From Oscillospiraceae bacterium (lineage in GTDB: Bacteria > Bacillota > Clostridia > Oscillospirales > CAG-272): DNA of 64,000 nucleotides. Made by a program: the position numbers and the translations under genes. Location: NCBI GenBank assembly GCA_015063845.1, contig SVTJ01000003.1, positions 1 through 64,000 of the forward strand, read 5' to 3'. Shown piece after piece: positions 54,975 to 63,396 of this stretch. The notes under the pieces were generated by a model. The model saw only the letters and a list, made by a program, of their open reading frames with translations. It was not told where the DNA came from and did not search any database. Positions within the stretch are counted from its first letter, which is position 1; every line of letters starts with the position of its first letter.

Positions 54975-55331
54975 ATGAGAAAAACAGAGCAAAGAAAAAA
55001 GCTTGCGCGTGTTTTCGCGAAATATTACCGACTTGGACTGTGCGATGCTCGTTTGAGTGTGTTTGAGGTGTGTCGAAGGATAAGCGGCTGTCAAAGAGAT
55101 ATATCCCACGCAAACGATCTGTTTGCGGCGTGGGCGACAGTCAAAAAGCTGAGAGAGTGTGATAGGGCAGAGGACATTGAGCTGTTTTTGACGGTTTATC
55201 TTGGCAAAAGGAACAGCGTGACTTCACTTGCAATAAAAAAAAATTATGACGAAAGAACACTCTACCGTCGACTTGACTACGTTGAAAGTCAATACAAAAT
55301 GATAAGAAATAGCATAGAAGCAAAAAAATAA
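54975..55331 (+). CDS. Small HTH-like protein under a LexA-box promoter
   Basis: I do not recognise this 118-residue basic protein. Its C-terminal third (RNSVTSLAIKKNYDERTLYR, about residues 78-97, then RLDYVESQYKMIRN) looks like a helix-turn-helix of the sigma-70 region 4 or phage ArpU type, which is a guess from pattern. The N-terminal part is helical with KLARVFAKYYRLGLCDARLSV. AGAGGAGGA precedes the ATG. The promoter carries a palindrome matching the LexA box, so the gene may be induced by DNA damage. A terminator follows, making it a single gene. Confidence 0.7.
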   Translation: MRKTEQRKKLARVFAKYYRLGLCDARLSVFEVCRRISGCQRDISHANDLFAAWATVKKLRECDRAEDIELFLTVYLGKRNSVTSLAIKKNYDERTLYRRLDYVESQYKMIRNSIEAKK

Positions 55332-55358
55332 AGACCGCATTGCGGTCTTTATTCTTTA
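55327..55358. terminator. Bidirectional terminator
   Basis: AATAAAGACCGCA (55327-55339) pairs with TGCGGTCTTTATT (55341-55353), overlapping the stop of the small HTH gene and facing the coiled-coil gene. Confidence 0.8.
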
Positions 55359-55778
55359 TTACATCTCTTCGAAGTTTACAGGCTCGCCCATAGGTGTGTT
55401 TTCAACAACGACCTGAACTTCATTTACGAAAGCTTGCTCCTCGAATTTTTCCATTTCGTCCTCTGCCATCTGCGCTTCGAGCTTTCTGCGCTCTTTCTCA
55501 GCCTGATGCTCTTCTATAAGAGCCTTCTGCTTTGTAATAGCGGAATTGGTCTTGTCAAGGTCGGAAACGATCTTTGATATTGTCTCAGCCTGAGACGCTC
55601 CTGTCTTAAGCTGCTTGTAGGTGTATCTTCCAAGACGCATAAACAGCTTATCTCTCGACTTTCTGAGAGAGGACAGCTTCATATGCAGTGTGGCTGTTTC
55701 GGCAACCTCTTCTGTTTTACGTATTGTTTTTCCCGCAACGGTGCTGATACTTGTGCGGAACTTCTGCCAGTTTCCCAT
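55359..55778 (-). CDS. Coiled-coil protein of unknown function
   Basis: The 139-residue protein is charged and almost entirely helical. Residues about 30-115 have heptad-like patterns (MKLSSLRKSRDKLFMRLGRY, then DLDKTNSAITKQKALIEEH and EKERRKLEAQMAEDEMEKF) and are expected to form a coiled coil; the last 25 residues are acidic. No signal peptide, membrane helix or enzyme motif is seen. It is transcribed alone. I cannot assign a function. Confidence 0.7.
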   Translation of the reverse strand: MGNWQKFRTSISTVAGKTIRKTEEVAETATLHMKLSSLRKSRDKLFMRLGRYTYKQLKTGASQAETISKIVSDLDKTNSAITKQKALIEEHQAEKERRKLEAQMAEDEMEKFEEQAFVNEVQVVVENTPMGEPVNFEEM

Positions 55779-55912
55779 TTGAAAATTACCTCACTTTCCA
55801 AATATTTTAATTCATTATACACCAAAAACGTTCAAAAGTAAATAGAAAACGCATATTTTTTTTATTTTTACTAAAAATATATTAAAAAGCTGTTTTAAGA
55901 AAGGGTAAAAAC

Positions 55913-56362
55913 GTGAATATTGATAAGGAAGAATATAAAAAGTACGCCAAGCATCACGCGCCGAGCTCGCCAATTGCCAAAAATTGTGTAAAGGCGTTTT
56001 TGTTTGGCGGTTCGATATGCGCCGTATCGCAAGCATTTCGAGAATTATATATGCTCCTGTGGGGACTTGAAACAAGCGATGCTTCCGCTCTTGCATCAAT
56101 AAGTCTTGCGGCAATAGCGATAATTCTTACCTCATTCGGTGTCTTTGATAAAATAGCCAAGCACGCTGGTGCAGGTACGCTTGTTCCCATAACGGGATTT
56201 GCAAACGCCGTTGCCTCTCCCGCGATAGATGCAAAATCAGAGGGATTTGTACTCGGAGTGGGAGCAAAGATATTCACGGTTGCAGGCCCCGTGTTGCTTT
56301 ACGGTACTGTTTCGGGAGTTTTGTACGGATTTATTTACTATTTATATTTGACGTTAGCCTAA
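55913..56362 (+). CDS. spoVAC: Stage V sporulation protein AC
   Basis: The 149-residue membrane protein matches SpoVAC: YAKHHAPSSPIAKNCVKAFLFGGSICAVSQ in two adjoining blocks (about residues 11-40), GVFDKIAKHAGAGTLVPITGF (about 76-96), and four hydrophobic helices. SpoVAC forms the mechanosensitive channel for dipicolinic acid release and uptake in the spore inner membrane. The start is GTG. It normally sits with spoVAD and spoVAE; here a terminator follows at once and neither partner is next to it. Confidence 0.92.
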   Translation: MNIDKEEYKKYAKHHAPSSPIAKNCVKAFLFGGSICAVSQAFRELYMLLWGLETSDASALASISLAAIAIILTSFGVFDKIAKHAGAGTLVPITGFANAVASPAIDAKSEGFVLGVGAKIFTVAGPVLLYGTVSGVLYGFIYYLYLTLA

Positions 56363-56398
56363 AAAAGATGGCTTTCCTACTGGAAAGCCATCTTTTTT
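56362..56398. terminator. Bidirectional terminator between spoVAC and aminotransferase
   Basis: AAAAAGATGGCTTTCC (ending at 56377) pairs with GGAAAGCCATCTTTTT (56382-56397) around four bases, with T runs on both strands. Confidence 0.9.
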
Positions 56399-57563
56399 AT
56401 AAGCTCTTAACAAACGCCTCGATACGTTCAAGCGCTTGCGTTATGTGCTTTATTGAATAAGCGTAAGAAATTCTCGCAAATCCCTCGCCGCTCTCTCCAA
56501 ATGCGTTGCCCGGAACGATAGCGCACTTATAGTCATAGAGCAGTTTTGAGCAGAACTCTTCGCCCGACATACCGTATCCACCGATATTCGGGAATATATA
56601 GAATGCTCCCTCAGGCTCAAATGCCTCTATTCCGATACTCTTAAGTCCGTTGTAGATATATCTGCGACGGCGGTTATATTCGTCACGCATCATCTTTATA
56701 TCCTCGTCACCGTTCTTAAGTGCCTCGATAGCTGCAAACTGAGAGGTGGTAGGAGAGGACATAATTCCGTACTGATGTATCTTGAGCATCTGCTCTGTAA
56801 GAGGTGCGGGCGCGCAGATGTATCCGAGACGCCAGCCCGTCATAGCATAAGCCTTCGAGAAACCGCTTGCTATGATAGTACGCTCCTTCATACCCTCAAT
56901 AGAAGCGATGGAGCAATGGTCGCCGTTGTATGTGAGCTCAGCGTAGATCTCATCGGAGAGCACAACGATATTTGTGTCTCTTATTATCTCTGCGATCTCT
57001 TCAAGCTCCTTCTTGGTCATTATAGCTCCTGTGGGGTTGTTTGGATAGGGAAGCACGAGCAGCTTGGTCTTGGGGGTTATAGCTGCCTTGAGAGCCTCGG
57101 GGTCTATCTTGAAATTGTTTTCAAATCTGGTTTTAAGTATAACGGGGACACCGCCTGCCATCCTAGCCAAGGGCGCATAGCAAACGAACGAGGGAGTAGG
57201 AACTATGACCTCGTCTCCCGGCTCGATAAGGGAACGGAAAGCAATGTCAATAGCCTCACTGCCACCGACAGTTACTATGACCTCTTTTTCGGGCACATAG
57301 GATATGCCGAAGCGTCTGGTCATATAGTTGTTTATCTCGGAACGAAGATCCATAAGACCTGCGTTTGCGGTGTAGTATGTCTTGCCTTTTTCGAGGCTCG
57401 TGATACCTGCCTCGCGTATATGCCAGGGCGTCTGGAAATCGGGCTCGCCCACGGTAAGACCGACTACGTCGTCCATAGTGCTCATAAGGTCGAAGAATTT
57501 ACGTATTCCCGACTTAGGAGTATCAACGACGGTTTTTGAAAGCACCTTACTGTAATCTATCAT
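56397..57563 (-). CDS. Class I/II aminotransferase (AspC/PatA-like)
   Basis: The 388-residue protein is a fold type I PLP aminotransferase. VGEPDFQTPWHI (about 38-49), the PLP-contact NNPTG, the Asp-x-x-Tyr in SDEIYAEL, the Schiff-base lysine in SGFSKAYAMTGWRLG and the C-terminal arginine in FARISYA are present. Aspartate or aromatic substrates are possible. Its start overlaps the end of an Lrp-type regulator gene, an arrangement common in Firmicutes, so that regulator may control it. Confidence 0.92.
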   Translation of the reverse strand: MIDYSKVLSKTVVDTPKSGIRKFFDLMSTMDDVVGLTVGEPDFQTPWHIREAGITSLEKGKTYYTANAGLMDLRSEINNYMTRRFGISYVPEKEVIVTVGGSEAIDIAFRSLIEPGDEVIVPTPSFVCYAPLARMAGGVPVILKTRFENNFKIDPEALKAAITPKTKLLVLPYPNNPTGAIMTKKELEEIAEIIRDTNIVVLSDEIYAELTYNGDHCSIASIEGMKERTIIASGFSKAYAMTGWRLGYICAPAPLTEQMLKIHQYGIMSSPTTSQFAAIEALKNGDEDIKMMRDEYNRRRRYIYNGLKSIGIEAFEPEGAFYIFPNIGGYGMSGEEFCSKLLYDYKCAIVPGNAFGESGEGFARISYAYSIKHITQALERIEAFVKSL

Positions 57564-58042
57564 CAGTTAAAGTTCCCCCTTTCATCTATTTCGGGAAGAT
57601 CGTACACGATACCCTTGTCCTTGTACTTGTGAAGTACGAAGTGCGTTGCCGTGGAAATAACGGAATCTATTGTCGAAAGCTTTTGCGATACAAAGGAAGC
57701 AACTTCTTTCATAGTCTTTCCCTCAATCATAACCGAGAGGTCGTAAGCACCCGACATAAGATAGACCGACTGTACCTCGGGATAGTTATACAGCTTTTCA
57801 GCAACTCTGTCAAAGCCCTTATCCTTCTGAGGCGTCAGCTTTACTTCGATCATAGCGCTTACCGACTCTCTGTCGGTCTTTTCCCAGTCGACCATTGTTT
57901 TATATCCAAGTATTGTGCCGTTTCTCTCAAGCTCTGCGATCTGCGCGGCTACCTCTGCTTCGGTCATATCAAGCATGACCGCTATTTGAGAGGGGGTCAG
58001 TCTTGCATCGTTTTCAAGCAAAGTAAGTATTTGAGTATTCAT
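57563..58042 (-). CDS. Lrp/AsnC family regulator
   Basis: The 159-residue protein has an N-terminal winged HTH (about residues 1-55, LTPSQIAVMLDMTEAEVAAQI) and a C-terminal RAM ligand-binding domain (about 65-140, EVQSVYLMSGAYDLSVMIEG). Lrp-type proteins sense amino acids. The gene overlaps the aminotransferase start by one base, so both are made together and the regulator probably responds to a substrate or product of that enzyme. Confidence 0.92.
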   Translation of the reverse strand: MNTQILTLLENDARLTPSQIAVMLDMTEAEVAAQIAELERNGTILGYKTMVDWEKTDRESVSAMIEVKLTPQKDKGFDRVAEKLYNYPEVQSVYLMSGAYDLSVMIEGKTMKEVASFVSQKLSTIDSVISTATHFVLHKYKDKGIVYDLPEIDERGNFN

Positions 58043-58066
58043 AGCTATATTTCCTTTCCGCAGATC

Positions 58067-59680
58067 TCAGGTGTTTTGAAATCTGCCTACAATATTTTCG
58101 TAAGAAAGACCGTATTTGTCCGCAATATCGCGAGCATAACTCTTTCCGTCAGGCTTCTGACGAACTATTTTGAACGAGCGTCTTCCGTCTGCGATTCCCG
58201 CAACGAGCGTATCTATCGCAACTCCGCCGTCTGGGGCAGTGCGCGCATTTATGCCGTCTATTTCGGCTGCAAGCTCGTGCAAGTGTGTTGAGAACAAACA
58301 ACGGCAACCAACGCGGCTAAAGCCTGCGAGCACTTCGGCGGCAATATACGATGCTTCAAACGAGCCTGTTGAGGACAGCGATTCGTCAAGCAACACAAGG
58401 CTGTCCTTGGTGACCTCATCGAATATATCGCGAAGCCTTGCGCATTCCTCACCAAGTCGACCCTTGTCGATAGTGTCGTCAGCACCTGTTGGGAAGTGAG
58501 TGAATATTCCGTCACAAAGGCTGATAGTAGCGCTCTTTGCAGGTACGAACATACCGAGCTGCATAAGAGATACCGACAAGCCGATAGCGCAAGTTATTAC
58601 AGATTTACCGCCTCTGTTAGGTCCCGTGAGAACATAGATAAGCGCATTGTCTTCATCCATTTGGATATCGTTGTCAACGATATCGTAGTCGACTTTAAGT
58701 GCAACGCAAGGATTGTAAAGTCCCTCTGCATCAAATACACGCGTTCCGTCCTCTGGAATGTTGGGTCTGCAAAGAGCAAGCCCGTTTTCGCGAAGCTTGC
58801 GCAACAGCGCCGTTCCCTTGACGAGAAATTCTATTTCGGGCATAAGATCGAGCAGAAAATCGGTGTTTTCGAGCACGTAGGTCTGCACTATTCGCTTCCA
58901 GGAGCGGAGTGACTGACGGTATACGTCGTTTATTGCGGAATTAAAAGCGAGCGCGAGTGCTGTCTTCTGATTCTCCGATTGCTTTTTGCCAAAAGGTACG
59001 AGATTTGCGATACAAGTATATTCATCGTCCTTAAAATTAAGACGGAGTATCTTTTCGATCATGTCACCCGAACGGAATGGCTCTGGATTTACAGAGAGCA
59101 CTCCCGCGCTTGACGGGCGGAGCTGAGCGTCGAGATTGACACCGATAGTTACGCTTCTTATGTCTCTTACGCGGCTGGTAAGCTCACGGAGCTTTACGTT
59201 GAGTTCCTTATAATAGTCGCTTTCCGACAGCTCGGCTATCTTGAATGCGAGCGTACGCATAGACTCGCTCTTAAGGCTGTCCTTGATCTTGGAAAAGCCC
59301 TCGTTGAGCGTTTCAATGCTTGCGATGTAGAGCTCTATCTCGGTAAGACTTTCAAGATAGTTGTCGGAATCAGCCGTGTCCGCTTCGAGGCGGCGGAGCT
59401 CCAAAATATCGGTAAGTATGGGTATAAGCTTGTTTAGTGTTACGGATATTTCGGGGTTTTCGAGCATATCCTCAAAAACGTCCATTCTATGCTTTATCAC
59501 CGCGCTGTCGGTAGTGAAGTACTCCTCAAGCTCACTGTTTTTGAGCTCAAAGAATTCAAGCAACCCGAGCTCATCAAGCACGAACATATCTATCCGCGGT
59601 CTGTTTACCCCTTGATAGTGATTCTGCTGTGTCACTTCATCGGGAAATATCAGACTGAATCTTTCTATTTTATTTGTCAT
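58067..59680 (-). CDS. MutS-family ATPase lacking mismatch-recognition domain
   Basis: The 537-residue protein has the core (about 50-310) and ATPase domain (about 330-537) of MutS. The Walker A is GPNRGGKS, and the STHLHEL block near the end matches MutS. It lacks the N-terminal mismatch-binding domain with the Phe-x-Glu motif and has no Smr domain, so it is neither MutS1 nor MutS2. The Walker B region reads LLDESLSSTGSFEAS instead of DELGRGTS. Such MutS-like proteins are common in Clostridia and their role is unknown. It lies between DUF1294 and lrp genes. Confidence 0.88.
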   Translation of the reverse strand: MTNKIERFSLIFPDEVTQQNHYQGVNRPRIDMFVLDELGLLEFFELKNSELEEYFTTDSAVIKHRMDVFEDMLENPEISVTLNKLIPILTDILELRRLEADTADSDNYLESLTEIELYIASIETLNEGFSKIKDSLKSESMRTLAFKIAELSESDYYKELNVKLRELTSRVRDIRSVTIGVNLDAQLRPSSAGVLSVNPEPFRSGDMIEKILRLNFKDDEYTCIANLVPFGKKQSENQKTALALAFNSAINDVYRQSLRSWKRIVQTYVLENTDFLLDLMPEIEFLVKGTALLRKLRENGLALCRPNIPEDGTRVFDAEGLYNPCVALKVDYDIVDNDIQMDEDNALIYVLTGPNRGGKSVITCAIGLSVSLMQLGMFVPAKSATISLCDGIFTHFPTGADDTIDKGRLGEECARLRDIFDEVTKDSLVLLDESLSSTGSFEASYIAAEVLAGFSRVGCRCLFSTHLHELAAEIDGINARTAPDGGVAIDTLVAGIADGRRSFKIVRQKPDGKSYARDIADKYGLSYENIVGRFQNT

Positions 59681-59703
59681 AAATTTGCTCCTTTTTGAAG
59701 CGA

Positions 59704-59982
59704 TTATAATAGGTACATAACGGCGATGACCGCTGCTATCTGAACTATGATTATCAAGGGAATTCCAAGCATAAACTTTACGTGCTTGGTCTTGTGGCGT
59801 GTAAGCAGCATGGTTACAAACATAGCTACAGAACCGCCAATTGCTGAGAGTATGAGCAACACCTTTTCGGGAATTCTGAGCTCAACTCTGTTCTTTTTTG
59901 ATATTTTCTTGTCGTAAACGCAAACTATTACGGAAATAAGCGATATAACGGCAAGATAAATGAAAAATATCTTAAGCAGCAT
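59704..59982 (-). CDS. DUF1294 membrane protein
   Basis: The 92-residue protein has three hydrophobic helices. VYDKKISKKNRVELRIPEKVL followed by GGSVAMFVTMLLTRHKTKHVKF is the DUF1294 pattern, with the conserved D-K, R-I-P-E and H-K-T-x-H features. Function is unknown. It lies 18 bases after glnS and 23 before the MutS-like gene, so it is in the same operon. Confidence 0.88.
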   Translation of the reverse strand: MLLKIFFIYLAVISLISVIVCVYDKKISKKNRVELRIPEKVLLILSAIGGSVAMFVTMLLTRHKTKHVKFMLGIPLIIIVQIAAVIAVMYLL

Positions 59983-60000
59983 GATATGCGCTCCTTTCTA

Positions 60001-61659
60001 TTACTTCTTAGCGGGGAAGCTGTCCTTAAGACCAACAACTCTGTTGAAGGTATTTTCGTTCTTTGTATCCTTGCAGAAGTAGCCTACGCGGACAAACTGG
60101 AATCTCTCGCCGGGGGCAGCGGTATCAAGGCAGGGCTCGACCAACGCACCGTCGATTTTGGTGAGTGACTGATCATTGAGAAAATCGAGATAGGACTGTC
60201 CTTCGGGTACGTCTGCGGTGTTTTCGATGTTGAACAATCTGTCGTATAGCATCAAAGAAACAGGCTTTGCATATTTTGCGGAGAGCCAGTGTATAGTACC
60301 CTTGATCTTTCTACCGTCGGCAGGCATACCGTTTCCTGTTTCAAGATCGGCAGTTGCGTGAATGCATTTGATGCTTCCGTCATCGTTTTTCTCAATTTTG
60401 CCGCACTTGATGATATATCCGCCCATAAGACGAACCTCTCCCTCGGGCTTGAGGCGGAAGAACTTTGGAGGCGGGACCTCAGCAAAGTCGTCGGAGTCGA
60501 TGTATATCTCACGTGTCATGGGGACATCACGCGTTCCGTAATCGGGATTTGCGGGATGGTTGGATACGGTGATCATCTCCTCGCGATCTTCAGGATAGTT
60601 GTCGATAATTACCTTTATGGGATTTACAACGGCAATGCGGCGGAGCGCAGTTTCGTTGAGATCGTCACGCACGCAAGCCTCAAGCTGACGAACATCTACG
60701 GTGTGGTCGGTGTTGGTAACTCCTGCCTCGCGGACAAAGTTGAAGAGTGCGCGGGGGGTATATCCGCGACGGCGCAGACCGCAAAGAGTAGGAAGTCGTG
60801 GATCGTCCCAACCGTCAACATACTTTTCCTCAACGAGCTGGCGCAAGTAACGCTTTGACATTACCGTGTAGGTGATGTTCATACGTCCGAATTCCCACTG
60901 ATGAGGTTTATTCTCAAATCCGATCTTGTCTACTACCCAATCGTAGAGAGGTCGGTGGTTTCTAAATTCGCTCGAGCAGAGTGAGTGTGTAATGCCCTCA
61001 AGAGCGTCCTGGATCGGATGCGCGAAATCATACATGGGATATACGCACCACTCATCGCCCTGACGGTGATGATGAATATGCTTTATTCTGTAAATAACAG
61101 GATCACGGAGATAGGGATTGTCGCTTGATGGATCTATCTTTGCGCGAAGCGTGCGCGCACCGTCCTCAAACTCACCGTTTTTCATTCTCTCAAAGAGATC
61201 GAGATTTTCTTCAATGCTTCTGTTACGGTAGGGGGATTCCTTGGAAGCGACAGAGCGATCGGTACCCTTGTAGTCTGCAAGATCGTCTTTTGAAAGATCG
61301 CAAACGTAGGCATCGCCCTGCTTTATAAGCTGAACTGCGAATTCGTAGCATTTCCCAAAATAATCGGAACCGTAGAAAACTCCGCCTGTGGGAGTTGCAC
61401 CGAGCCATTCAAGGTCCTCGCGGATAGAACGGACGAATTCGTCGGATTCCTTTGCGGGGTTGGTATCGTCGTAACGGAGATTAAAGAGTCCGTTGTATTT
61501 ATTGGCAACGTCGGTGTTGACGCATATAGCCTTTACCGAGCCGATATGAAGGTAACCGTTGGGCTCGGGTGGAAAACGTGTGTGTATCTTCTTATTGGGC
61601 GTTTCCTTAAGATCTGCATCAATTATGTCGTGTATAAAATTGCTTGCGATTTCTTCCAT
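60001..61659 (-). CDS. glnS: Glutamine--tRNA ligase
   Basis: The 552-residue protein matches GlnRS. The class I HIGH motif is in PPEPNGYLHIGSVKAI (about residues 31-46), the KMSKR loop appears as VMSKRYL (about 267-273), and the C-terminal beta-barrel domains read DFAEVPPPKFFRLKPEGEV and onward. Length is close to the E. coli enzyme. PPEPNGYLHIGS is GlnRS rather than GluRS. Many Firmicutes make Gln-tRNA through GatCAB, so the presence of glnS is notable. It follows gltX by 24 bases. AAAGGA precedes the ATG. Confidence 0.95.
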   Translation of the reverse strand: MEEIASNFIHDIIDADLKETPNKKIHTRFPPEPNGYLHIGSVKAICVNTDVANKYNGLFNLRYDDTNPAKESDEFVRSIREDLEWLGATPTGGVFYGSDYFGKCYEFAVQLIKQGDAYVCDLSKDDLADYKGTDRSVASKESPYRNRSIEENLDLFERMKNGEFEDGARTLRAKIDPSSDNPYLRDPVIYRIKHIHHHRQGDEWCVYPMYDFAHPIQDALEGITHSLCSSEFRNHRPLYDWVVDKIGFENKPHQWEFGRMNITYTVMSKRYLRQLVEEKYVDGWDDPRLPTLCGLRRRGYTPRALFNFVREAGVTNTDHTVDVRQLEACVRDDLNETALRRIAVVNPIKVIIDNYPEDREEMITVSNHPANPDYGTRDVPMTREIYIDSDDFAEVPPPKFFRLKPEGEVRLMGGYIIKCGKIEKNDDGSIKCIHATADLETGNGMPADGRKIKGTIHWLSAKYAKPVSLMLYDRLFNIENTADVPEGQSYLDFLNDQSLTKIDGALVEPCLDTAAPGERFQFVRVGYFCKDTKNENTFNRVVGLKDSFPAKK

Positions 61660-61683
61660 TTTCTTTTTTTCCTTTACCGTGTT

Positions 61684-63372
61684 TTAGTTTATTTTGGCTC
61701 TCATAGCCTCTATTCTTTCGGTGACCTTATCCTTGCCGAGTATCTGCATTACCGAATACATATCGGGGGAGTTGATCTTACCCGTAACTGCAAGGCGTAA
61801 GAACATACTTACGTCAGCCACGTTACCCTTAAATGCCGAGGGGTCTGCCTTGTATGCCTTCATATCGGTCGTATAACCGTTAGCGGTCGCGACAGCCTTA
61901 ATCTTGTCGAACCATACGTTCATATCGTCGTTTTCGTCAAAGCTATCAAGGAATCCGTCGAATACCGCGCAAATGTCCTCTTTCGGGAATTTTTCGGGGT
62001 AATCGCACTCTACCTCAAAATACTCGTCGAAGAAAAATCCCATATAAGGCTTTGCGTCACGCCACGTAGCGAGGTCTTTTCTCGGCTTCTTGCCGCCTCT
62101 GCCGATGGCGAATATCTGCTCTGCCATGGCTCTGTTTTCCTGAAGCAGTATTCCAAAGGGAGTGTCGTATTCAAGTGCCCATTCGATAACGGCGTCGGTC
62201 ACCTTCTTTGCGTCCATACGGGAAATTACGTTCTTTGAAACGTCGTTCAGCTTATCAAAGTCGAAAAGACAGCCCGAAACGGACATCTTCTTGATGTTGA
62301 ACGGGAAGTCGGTGTAGGGCTTGTCGGAATTCTGCATTCTCCACTCCTCATAGTTGGAGTTGAGAAGAGTCATTACGTACTCACACACTGCCTCGGGGCA
62401 ATAGCCCATTCCCGTATAGTCGTCCATATTCGCTCCCATATCTCTCTTGGAGAGCTTTTTCTTGTTGCCGTTCTCGTCAAGACGCATTATCTGCGCTATG
62501 TGCATATATTTTGGAGTCTTAAATCCGAGATATCTGAAAAGCTGAAGATGCTTTGCAAGGCTCGGCAGCCACTCCTCACCGCGAATTACGTGTGTCGTTC
62601 CCATGAGGTGGTCGTCAACTGCGTGAGCAAAGTGGTACGTTGGAATACCGTCAGACTTAAGAAGCACGAAGTCTTCGTCATTTTCGGGGATTTCCATATT
62701 ACCCTTTACAAGGTCAGTGAATTTTATCTTTCTGTCTGCATCTCCGTCAGCAAGTATGCGGAGAACGAAAGGATTTCCTGCCGCGAGATTTTTCTCCACG
62801 TCCTCAAGCGTTATCTCTCTTGCTTTGAGCATCTCGGCTCTGCGGCTTTCTGCTTCTGCCTGCCAGTCAGTATTCTTTATTTCTTCCTTCTTGTTGACCG
62901 CGAGAAGCTCCTCAAGCTCCTCAGCTGCCGTGAAACAGGGATATGCCTTACCTTCACTTACGAGTTGCTTTGCGAAAACGTGATATATAGGTCCTCTGAG
63001 GCTCTGCTTGTAAGGACCGTACGCGCCCTTATCGCAAACCTCTCCATTCTCGCCGAGCACCGCGCCCTCGTCAAAGTTTATGTTGTAGCGCGCGAGAGTT
63101 TTTATAAGTCCCTCAGCCGCTCCCTTAACTTCACGGCGCGCGTCGGTATCCTCAATTCTGAGATAAAGTACACCGCCGCTCTGGTGAGCAAGACGCTCCG
63201 CGACCGTTGTGGGGAAAAGTCCGCCAAAGTGTACAAAGCCCGTGGGGCTGGGTGCAAATCTCGTTACCTTTGCTCCCTCAGGAAGTACTCTTGCGGGATA
63301 TTCCGCTTCAATATCGGCGGTGGTCTTTGTTACGTTTGGAAATAGTAATTCTGCAAGTCTTTGATAGTCCAT
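61684..63372 (-). CDS. gltX: Glutamate--tRNA ligase
   Basis: The 562-residue protein matches GluRS. The HIGH motif is RFAPSPTGFVHFGG (about residues 38-51), with Phe in place of the Ile, and KLSKRD (about 316-321) is the second ATP motif. LRIEDTDARR is diagnostic. It is larger than most bacterial GluRS of around 490 residues and resembles the long clostridial type. Whether it is discriminating cannot be told from sequence. It precedes glnS in one operon. Confidence 0.95.
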   Translation of the reverse strand: MDYQRLAELLFPNVTKTTADIEAEYPARVLPEGAKVTRFAPSPTGFVHFGGLFPTTVAERLAHQSGGVLYLRIEDTDARREVKGAAEGLIKTLARYNINFDEGAVLGENGEVCDKGAYGPYKQSLRGPIYHVFAKQLVSEGKAYPCFTAAEELEELLAVNKKEEIKNTDWQAEAESRRAEMLKAREITLEDVEKNLAAGNPFVLRILADGDADRKIKFTDLVKGNMEIPENDEDFVLLKSDGIPTYHFAHAVDDHLMGTTHVIRGEEWLPSLAKHLQLFRYLGFKTPKYMHIAQIMRLDENGNKKKLSKRDMGANMDDYTGMGYCPEAVCEYVMTLLNSNYEEWRMQNSDKPYTDFPFNIKKMSVSGCLFDFDKLNDVSKNVISRMDAKKVTDAVIEWALEYDTPFGILLQENRAMAEQIFAIGRGGKKPRKDLATWRDAKPYMGFFFDEYFEVECDYPEKFPKEDICAVFDGFLDSFDENDDMNVWFDKIKAVATANGYTTDMKAYKADPSAFKGNVADVSMFLRLAVTGKINSPDMYSVMQILGKDKVTERIEAMRAKIN

Positions 63373-63396
63373 TTATGTTATCCTTTCTGGTTGTGT

